Positions 7,959 to 13,300 of a stretch of 22,925 bases of DNA are shown here, in pieces. Origin of the DNA: Dehalococcoidales bacterium. GTDB lineage: Bacteria > Chloroflexota > Dehalococcoidia > Dehalococcoidales > Fen-1064. Each line of letters starts with the position of its first letter. Within the stretch, counting starts at the first letter, position 1. The stretch covers positions 1 through 22,925 of the forward strand of contig JAQTPO010000014.1 of the NCBI GenBank assembly GCA_028712845.1. Direction: 5' to 3'. The notes beneath the pieces are model-generated. The model was not told where the DNA came from. It searched no databases and was given only the letters and a program-made list of their open reading frames with translations. The position numbers and the translations under genes are program-made.

Positions 7959-9155
7959 ATGAATGAAATCACACTCGTCGCCACGGCCGCTTTCGGGCTG
8001 GAAAAAGTGGTCAAGAATGAGCTAATAGACCTCGGGTTCGAAAACGTAAAGGTATCGGACGGAAAGCTCGAATTTGAGGCTACGCTCAGGGATATTCCCA
8101 AGGCGAATCTCTGGCTAAGGTCCGCAGACCGCGTGCTGCTTAAGATGGGAGAATTCACCGCACTTACCTTTGAAGAACTATTTGAAAAGACCAAAGCGCT
8201 CCCGTGGGAATACTTCATTACTAAAGACGGGAAATTCGATGTAAACGGGAAGGCAGTGAAGTCCACGTTAGGCAGTATTCGCGCATGTCAGTCCATCGTG
8301 AAAAAAGCCGTAGTGGAAAGACTGAAAGAAAAATACCATAAAGAATGGTTTGAAGAAACCGGCCCGGAATTCGCCATACTGATATCAATGCTTAAAGATG
8401 TTGCCACTCTCACAATCGATACCTCCGGCTCCGGCTTGCACAAGCGCGGGTATCGCGAGGCGGGTGGGGAAGCCCCGATGAAGGAAACACTCGCCGCCGC
8501 TCTTGTTATGCTCAGCTTCTGGGATGCGGACAGGATCTTAATCGACCCCATGTGTGGTTCAGGAACCATACTCATCGAAGCGGCAATGATTGCAAGGAAC
8601 ATTGCTCCGGGGTTACAGCGGGAGTTTGCTTCTGAAAAATGGCCGGCGATAAACGAAGAATACTGGAGCGAATCAAGACTTGCTGCCCGTGATGTGATTA
8701 TTCACGACCGTAAGCTGCAGCTATTCGGTTACGACATCGATGCAAAGAACATCGAGATAGGCAAAAGCAATGCTAAAATTGCCGGGGTTGGAGATGACAT
8801 TCGCTTCGAAAATAAGGATATGAAGGATTTGTGGATTGACCAACAGTACGGCATTGTCATTTCTAACCCTCCTTATGGAGTAAGGATGTCTGATTTCAGG
8901 GACATCAATAAAATCTACATTGCCCTTAACAAGATGTTTCGGAAAAAGCGGGGATGGTCTGTCTACATATTGACGGCTGACGAACTGTTCCCCGGTTATT
9001 TTAAACGTGCTCCGCCAGACAGAGTAAGAAAGTTATATAACGGCAACATCAAAGTCAATTATTACCAGTATTATGGCGATAGACCTGCTGAAAACCCCCG
9101 TTTAACCAACCTCGACATAAGGCAAGGGCAGGAAGACCGGGATGCGCATGGATGA
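7959..9155 (+). CDS. THUMP-domain 23S rRNA (guanine-N2)-methyltransferase, RlmL/YpsC type
   Basis: The protein matches the RlmL/YcbY N-terminal half family, which methylates N2 of a guanine in 23S rRNA (G2445 in E. coli). From M1 the order is a ferredoxin-like/THUMP region (TLVATAAFGLEKVVKNEL, then DRVLLKMGEF and TLTIDTSGSGLHKRGYR) and a Rossmann methyltransferase domain with the SAM site DPMCGSGTILIEAA (from Asp196) and the catalytic NPPYG at 303-307. At 398 residues it is the stand-alone form, without the C-terminal RlmK half fused in E. coli. I chose ATG 7959 (MNEITLVATAAFGLE) because family members start at this motif; the frame stays open back to 7785, adding 58 residues with no family resemblance, and ATG 7926 is an alternative. 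Ribosome sites are weak for all. The next gene overlaps its end by 14 bases. Confidence 0.9.
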   Translation: MNEITLVATAAFGLEKVVKNELIDLGFENVKVSDGKLEFEATLRDIPKANLWLRSADRVLLKMGEFTALTFEELFEKTKALPWEYFITKDGKFDVNGKAVKSTLGSIRACQSIVKKAVVERLKEKYHKEWFEETGPEFAILISMLKDVATLTIDTSGSGLHKRGYREAGGEAPMKETLAAALVMLSFWDADRILIDPMCGSGTILIEAAMIARNIAPGLQREFASEKWPAINEEYWSESRLAARDVIIHDRKLQLFGYDIDAKNIEIGKSNAKIAGVGDDIRFENKDMKDLWIDQQYGIVISNPPYGVRMSDFRDINKIYIALNKMFRKKRGWSVYILTADELFPGYFKRAPPDRVRKLYNGNIKVNYYQYYGDRPAENPRLTNLDIRQGQEDRDAHG

Positions 9156-9792
9156 AATCAAGGTAGTCTCCTTCGATTTAGAGGGAACGTTGACAACTCC
9201 AGCCTTTAGCCACGCCGTATGGTATGAAGGGATTCCATCTCTCTATGCTGAACGTCACAGTATCGCTTTTGGAGAAGCCCGGATGATTGTTCGGCAAAAG
9301 TACCAGGAAATCGGTGACCGGAAGAAAGAATGGTATGACATCAAGTACTGGTTTACCCGCTTCGGTTTGGGTGATTATCACCAGGTATTGGACAGGTACA
9401 GGGATGAAGTAGACCGTTACCCGGATGCTTTGCCAATCCTGAATGCCCTCCGCAATAAATACAAACTCATTATCGCTACCAACACGGCATATGAATTTCT
9501 GCCGTATCTGCTGTCGGGACTTGAGAGCTACTTCGCCGGGGTATTTTCCTCCATATCAGACTTCGGGCAGCTTAAAACTCCGCAGTTCTATGCCCTGGTA
9601 TGCCGAGAATTGGGCATAGAACCACGGGAGATGGCTCATGTCGGCGATAGCTGGGGTTTCGACTATCTTCCGGCTAAGGAAGCCGGGATTAAGGCTTTCC
9701 ACTTAGACCGGGAGCAAATCACAGAGGCAGGAGAATCATTGAAGAGCCTGTCTGAACTTGAGACGAAGCTGCATTGCAGTGAAAATCATTGA
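9142..9792 (+). CDS. HAD-superfamily hydrolase (Asp-x-Glu variant)
   Basis: A 216-residue cytosolic HAD hydrolase, probably a small phosphatase. Motif I is SFDLEGTL: the nucleophile Asp12 is present, but the general acid/base two residues on, normally Asp, is Glu14. Motif II is IIATNT (Thr113), motif III is the Lys of LKTPQ (Lys145), and motif IV is HVGDSWGFD (Asp169 and Asp174). A helical cap lies between motifs I and II (about residues 20-95). The start overlaps the methyltransferase gene by 14 bases with GGAAG six bases upstream of ATG 9142, so the two are translationally linked; ATG 9148 is an alternative. The Glu variant occurs in some HAD proteins, so loss of activity should not be assumed. 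The substrate is unknown. Confidence 0.85.
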   Translation: MRMDEIKVVSFDLEGTLTTPAFSHAVWYEGIPSLYAERHSIAFGEARMIVRQKYQEIGDRKKEWYDIKYWFTRFGLGDYHQVLDRYRDEVDRYPDALPILNALRNKYKLIIATNTAYEFLPYLLSGLESYFAGVFSSISDFGQLKTPQFYALVCRELGIEPREMAHVGDSWGFDYLPAKEAGIKAFHLDREQITEAGESLKSLSELETKLHCSENH

Positions 9793-10205
9793 CCTGCCGT
9801 CTGGAAAACATCTTAATCCAAGTAATGTGAACAGCCATTGTATTGGAGAATATTCAGGGATTTCTTCCACAACTTTATCGCCAGCGGCAAGGAAACCGGT
9901 CTATCTTATCAGTAGGGTTAAGCGCTTTTGTTTTCTAGCTGTAAAAAGTTCATGCTGGTGGTCAGCGATTATATCAGCAGTCAACTGCTCAGGGAAAATG
10001 TCAGTATCTGAAAGGACTGACATGGCCATAAAAGAACAGACCAGATGGACATGTTCCCCCGGAAACTAAAAAACCTGTTATGCGCCTATCTTTGTTTATC
10101 GGCAAAGTAATAAAGTATTTACAGTAAGCATATTCCTTTTTATTACTTGTTTACATTCTTTAAACTATGATTTTCTATGCAACCGTGATTAACAGGAAGC
10201 ATTAT
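9793..10205. other. Intergenic region before LuxR-type gene 1
   Basis: 413 bases without a supported gene. A minus-strand frame from 10029 to 9736 runs 98 codons with a single in-frame TAG at 9903-9901; it has no ribosome site and no family match that I recognise. The right-hand part is AT-rich and contains two promoter-like hexamer pairs. Confidence 0.45.
10118..10178 (+). promoter_or_regulatory. Two tandem promoter-like hexamer pairs for LuxR-type gene 1
   Basis: TTTACA (10118-10123) and TATTAC (10141-10146) are 17 bases apart, and TTTACA (10150-10155) and TTCTAT (10173-10178) are also 17 bases apart. Both point to the gene starting at 10206. The downstream pair would start transcription after 10167, which agrees with ATG 10206 as the true start. 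Neither pair is full consensus. Confidence 0.35.
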
Positions 10206-10970
10206 ATGTCTGCAATTAAATCTGGAATGGAAGCAATACCATCTGCTAACAAAAAAATAACAGTTTTTATCGTGGATAACCGCCCGCTTTTTCGCCATGC
10301 GATACGGCAGGCACTGCCGCTTGATATCGCAGTAACCGGGGAAGCTCCTTTAAGCTCTGATGTCTGGAAATTGATTGATGAACTATCTCCGGATATTGCG
10401 CTCGTGCACGTTTCTCCCCCCTTGTTCGTTGGCTTCGGGGTAGCGCGCCAGATTGCCGTACGTTGCCCGAAGGTAGCTCTGGTAATGATAAGTTCCGTTC
10501 CGGATGATAACCAGCTCTTTCAGGCGATTAAACTGGGCGCATTAGCCTTTCTAGGGGAGGATGCCAGCGCCGAAGAAATCGCCGTCGCACTTCGCAAAGT
10601 TGGAAACGGCCAATATCCCATTAATGACAGCCTAATGGAAAGACCGAACACGGCAATGAAAATATTGCAGGTGTTTCACAACCTCTCCCAGGCAGGTACG
10701 GATGTTGATGTCTTGATGACGCCGCTTACCTCCCGGGAAAGGGAAATACTAAAGTACATCGCCGAAGGAAATGCCAATAAGAGCATTGCTTCTGCGATGG
10801 GGGTCGGCGAACAAACCGTTAAAAACTATGTCGCCTCCATTATGCGCAAGCTGAAAGCTAGTGACAGGACACACGCGGTGGTCCTGGCTATCCAGAAAGG
10901 CTGGCTCAATCTGGGGGAAATCTCAGACCTTTCTAAAGAGGTTGAGACACTGTTTTCATATAGAGGTTAG
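10206..10970 (+). CDS. LuxR/NarL-type transcriptional regulator 1 with degenerate receiver
   Basis: 254 residues: a receiver-like domain (about 17-140) and a LuxR/GerE helix-turn-helix (LTSREREILKYIAEG ... VGEQTVKNYVASIMRKL, about 178-240). The receiver fold is recognisable (ITVFIVDNRPLFRHAIRQAL, LSPDIALVHVSPP, VALVMISS, KLGALAFLGEDASAEEI) but the phosphorylation site is gone: the acidic pair is Asp24-Asn25, the acceptor position is His68 instead of Asp, and the conserved Lys is Glu118. Ser96/97 remains at the switch position. It therefore probably works without phosphorylation, by dimerisation, ligand or partner binding. I chose ATG 10206 because AGGAAG (10194-10199) is six bases upstream; the frame is open from 10167. 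Secreted protein 1 follows in the same direction after 212 bases and is a plausible target. Confidence 0.87.
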   Translation: MSAIKSGMEAIPSANKKITVFIVDNRPLFRHAIRQALPLDIAVTGEAPLSSDVWKLIDELSPDIALVHVSPPLFVGFGVARQIAVRCPKVALVMISSVPDDNQLFQAIKLGALAFLGEDASAEEIAVALRKVGNGQYPINDSLMERPNTAMKILQVFHNLSQAGTDVDVLMTPLTSREREILKYIAEGNANKSIASAMGVGEQTVKNYVASIMRKLKASDRTHAVVLAIQKGWLNLGEISDLSKEVETLFSYRG

Positions 10971-11099
10971 CGAAGATATCCCCGGTCCGCTGTTCTTTGG
11001 ACAAACAAATACCGGATTCATCAGCTCAATCTTCACTAAAAGTACCCATCGGATAATTACCAAAGTAATCTATCTTTAAAAACGGATAGCTTGTATATT

Positions 11100-11123
11100 T
11101 ATAATATACTACTTAAGTACTAT
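11100..11123 (+). promoter_or_regulatory. TATAAT box with adjoining 18-bp dyad upstream of secreted protein 1
   Basis: TATAAT lies at 11100-11105 in a very AT-rich stretch, with a poor -35 (TTAAAA, 11076-11081, 18-base spacing). Immediately after it, 11106-11123 reads ATACTACTTAAGTACTAT, a dyad with 16 of 18 symmetric bases. A dyad at the start point would suit a dimeric LuxR/NarL-type protein acting as a repressor; this is inference. The gene start is at 11183. Confidence 0.35.
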
Positions 11124-11182
11124 TACCAGGGTCACATCATGAAGTATATTTATAAATGAATACCGTTAGGAGGTAAAGCAAA

Positions 11183-11734
11183 GTGAAAAAGAGAACATTA
11201 TTTATCAGCCTTATCCTTGCCATTGTTTTGAGCACTCTCATGCCCGCGACAGCGCTGGCGGCTAAGCCGGCAACTTTCAGCGCTAACGGAATGGTCAGTT
11301 ACATCTCTCCCGGCACAGTATTTCCCGCCGGGAACAGCGGCAGATGGGTGGTAGCCGAGCGGGAACTCATTGGGGCGCTCGCCGGGGACATCAGCGGCGG
11401 TTTTACCATGACTTACAAGGCGAATGTGGAATCGCTGGAGACTCAGGCGGGCAATTTCCACGGTACTCTCATCATGGATGATGGTTCCTATTCATTCAAT
11501 GTCAACGGCCGGAGCGAACCTCTACAGTTCGTGCAGTGGATTGAATTCCCGCCTCAATCGGGTAATTACGTGCCCTTGATGCTACTCACCATCAGCGGCG
11601 ACTGGACGTTAACCGAAGGGGCACAGGGACATGGTAATTTCGATGCCCAGGTTTTATTTATTCCCACTCTGGAAGGGCATGTCGGATATATTGTGAATAG
11701 CTCGTTCAATATGGCCGGTCAATGGAAGCCATAA
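11183..11734 (+). CDS. Secreted beta-rich protein 1 (paralogue of the 17643-18494 product)
   Basis: 183 residues, no named family recognised. The N-terminus is a clear signal peptide: MKKR, a hydrophobic stretch, and a cleavage-type end TALA (about residue 26). The rest is polar with many Gly, Thr and Ser and alternating hydrophobics, as in a secreted beta-sandwich or small barrel. The stretch from Trp55 to Gly94 (WVVAERELIGALAGDISGGF, TMTY, then FHG) aligns with W82-G119 of the secreted protein at 17643-18494 (pattern W-V-x2-R, G, GD, G-F, TY, HG), and later ISGDWTLTEGAQG matches its FSGKVTVESGTG. No Cys occurs after cleavage, so it is not a lipoprotein. It starts at GTG 11183 with TAGGAGGT (11167-11174) nine bases upstream. 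Its function is unknown; the setting suggests an output or sensing partner of the neighbouring regulators. Confidence 0.82.
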   Translation: MKKRTLFISLILAIVLSTLMPATALAAKPATFSANGMVSYISPGTVFPAGNSGRWVVAERELIGALAGDISGGFTMTYKANVESLETQAGNFHGTLIMDDGSYSFNVNGRSEPLQFVQWIEFPPQSGNYVPLMLLTISGDWTLTEGAQGHGNFDAQVLFIPTLEGHVGYIVNSSFNMAGQWKP

Positions 11735-11765
11735 GGTAAATCAGAAAAGCTGCCTGCTTAAAAGA

Positions 11766-11806
11766 CCGGGCGATTGTCAGTTATGATGCTACTGCCAGTT
11801 GCCCGG
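11766..11806. terminator. Bidirectional terminator-like hairpin between convergent genes
   Basis: CCGGGC (11766-11771) pairs with GCCCGG (11801-11806), and the inner arms GATTGTCAGT / ACTGCCAGTT extend the plus-strand stem to about 16 pairs with one mismatch and two G-U wobbles around a 9-base loop. On the minus strand the stem is followed by TCTTTT; on the plus strand by CTTCTTC. It overlaps the last codons of LuxR-type gene 2 and lies 31 bases after the stop of secreted protein 1, so it can end both transcripts. Confidence 0.55.
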
Positions 11807-12461
11807 CTTCTTCAAGGTAAAGACGCGCGGCGGAGACTCTGGGATGTTTATTATCACAGCTAATCTCCGCCTTTATTTTGCTGTAAATGCTGTTAAGATG
11901 ATGCTCCACCGTCTTCACATCAATGAATAGAGAGTCAGCGATAGCCATATTAGTTTGACCGGAAGCTAATAGATTCAGCACTTCCAGTTCCCGCGAAGTT
12001 AGCTGATTAAGCAATCTTTTCGTTTTCTTTACCGCGAACATTAACTGGGCTAGAGAAGGGTCAAGGGTAATTTGACCCTGGCTCACTGCCTTGATAATAT
12101 TGATGAGCTGGTCAGTATGGCTGAGTGATTGCCTAAGGAATACCGCGATGCCCCCGTGCCATTCAGGAGCGAGGTGTTTCAATGTCTGGATATCATCCTG
12201 GCTGTAGGAATTGAACAGTATGATAAGCCCCATTTTGCTAATGTCAGGACGTGACCGGGCGAGTTTGCGGATGATTTCGGTATCGAGTCTTCTCGTTCCC
12301 ACCAGAAGAACATCAGGACGATAATCGGTAATAGACTCTACAGCGCTTGCGTCGCTCAGTACTCCGAGCAACCTGATAGTACTTTTCCGGGTGAGAGCCT
12401 CATATAGATAGCTGTTAATTTCCTCGTTGTCAAGCGCCAGCAGATTAATCTGATCAGTCAT
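11781..12461 (-). CDS. LuxR/NarL-type transcriptional regulator 2 with degenerate receiver
   Basis: 226 residues: receiver-like N-terminal part (about 4-125) and a C-terminal LuxR/GerE helix-turn-helix (LTSRELEVLNLLASGQTNMAIADSLFIDVKTVEHHLNSIYSKI). The receiver keeps the fold (INLLALDNEEINSYLYEAL, YRPDVLLVGTRR, GLIILFNSY, GGIAVFLRQS) but the phospho-acceptor position is Gly55, the acidic pair is Asp11-Asn12, and the conserved Lys is Arg110. So it resembles regulator 1 in being unable to take phosphate by the usual chemistry, although the two are quite different in sequence. I prefer ATG 12461 because AGAGG (12475-12471) lies nine bases upstream; ATG 12470 directly abuts it. Its upstream region holds the best set of 11-bp repeats in the window, so it is a likely target of the OmpR-type regulator at 12602. 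Confidence 0.85.
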   Translation of the reverse strand: MTDQINLLALDNEEINSYLYEALTRKSTIRLLGVLSDASAVESITDYRPDVLLVGTRRLDTEIIRKLARSRPDISKMGLIILFNSYSQDDIQTLKHLAPEWHGGIAVFLRQSLSHTDQLINIIKAVSQGQITLDPSLAQLMFAVKKTKRLLNQLTSRELEVLNLLASGQTNMAIADSLFIDVKTVEHHLNSIYSKIKAEISCDNKHPRVSAARLYLEEAGQLAVAS

Positions 12462-12515
12462 CGTCGCCATCCTCTATCTTTAATACCAATGATATTCTAA
12501 CGCTTGTATCTTGGT

Positions 12516-12570
12516 ATTATGATAGATGGTAGGTGATGTTTGGTTGAAAAACGGTTGAAATTTGGTAGAA
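12516..12570 (-). promoter_or_regulatory. Operator A: phased 11-bp direct repeats plus -10 box upstream of LuxR-type gene 2
   Basis: On the minus strand TTCTACC (12570-12564), TTCAACC (12559-12553) and TTCAACC (12548-12542) begin exactly 11 bases apart, and a fourth weaker unit ATCACCT begins at 12537, again 11 bases on. A -10-like CATAAT follows at 12521-12516. Direct repeats at 11-bp spacing that take the place of a -35 box are the known layout of OmpR/PhoB-family sites. The first unit continues as TCTACCAAAT, shared with operator B. The likely ligand is the regulator encoded at 12602-13300; that is inference. Confidence 0.6.
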
Positions 12571-12601
12571 GTTTACCATGCTGACAGTACGTTGCGTATT
12601 A

Positions 12602-13300
12602 TCAGGATGCCCGGACGAATCGGTATCCCACGCCGCGCTCATTTAAGATTATTTTAGGATCCTCGGCACTATCTCCCAGCTTTAGCCGGAGTTGGTATAT
12701 GTATCTCTTCAGAGCGCTGTTATCGATGTACTTGGCTTCGTTGCCCCAGACCTGTTGTTTAATCACGTCTTGCGGAATAATCTTGCCTTCATTGCGCGCC
12801 AGGCAGTACAGGATATGGCTTTCATTGGGTGTGAGGTGAACATCCTCGTTATTAACTTTGACCTCTCTTTTGCTAAAGTTGATATAGATATTCCCGGATT
12901 CGATCGGCGCCATTTGAGTTTCTTCCTGCGAGCGTATACCGCTGCGGCGCAGAACTGCTTTGCACCGGATGAGCAGGTTGGATGGGCTGAATGGTTTCAA
13001 AATATAGTCATCCGCACCGAGTTCAAATCCGCGTAACTCATCTACCTCGTCGTCCCTTACCGTAAGGATGATAGTAGGGACATTGGAATATTTGCGCATA
13101 TTTTCCAGTACTTCAAACCCGGAGATGTCCGGAAGATTAATATCCAGGATAACAATATCCGGAGGCTCGTTCTCGACAAGCTCTAATCCTTTTTTCCCAT
13201 TCTCAGCGCAGATGACGGCGGCATCAGGCCAGCGGAGCTTGAAAGTCAGCGTGACCCCTTTGACGATTTCCGGGCTATCTTCAATGAGAAGGATTTTCAT
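12602..13300 (-). CDS. OmpR/PhoB-family response regulator
   Basis: 232 residues with a complete receiver domain: acidic pair Glu7-Asp8 (LLIEDSPEI), phospho-acceptor Asp53 (IVILDINLPD), Thr80 (IILTVRDD) and Lys102 (DDYILKPF). The C-terminal winged helix is of the Trans_reg_C type (VHLTPNESHILYCLARNEGKIIPQDVIKQQVWG, then DNSALKRYIYQLRLKL and RGVGYRF). It is the only regulator in the window with an intact phosphorylation site. The start ATG 13300 is preceded by AGGAGG at six bases; ATG 13303 is also in frame. The gene overlaps the 3' end of the HK2 gene (stop at 13281), so kinase and regulator are a cognate, translationally coupled pair. The direct repeats at 12542-12570 and 18645-18662 are candidate targets. 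Confidence 0.95.
   Translation of the reverse strand: MKILLIEDSPEIVKGVTLTFKLRWPDAAVICAENGKKGLELVENEPPDIVILDINLPDISGFEVLENMRKYSNVPTIILTVRDDEVDELRGFELGADDYILKPFSPSNLLIRCKAVLRRSGIRSQEETQMAPIESGNIYINFSKREVKVNNEDVHLTPNESHILYCLARNEGKIIPQDVIKQQVWGNEAKYIDNSALKRYIYQLRLKLGDSAEDPKIILNERGVGYRFVRAS

Noticed and set aside
9758..10069. 103-codon plus-strand ORF after the HAD gene
   Set aside because: Starts inside the HAD gene in another frame, has no ribosome site and an improbable Cys/Ser/Arg-rich composition.
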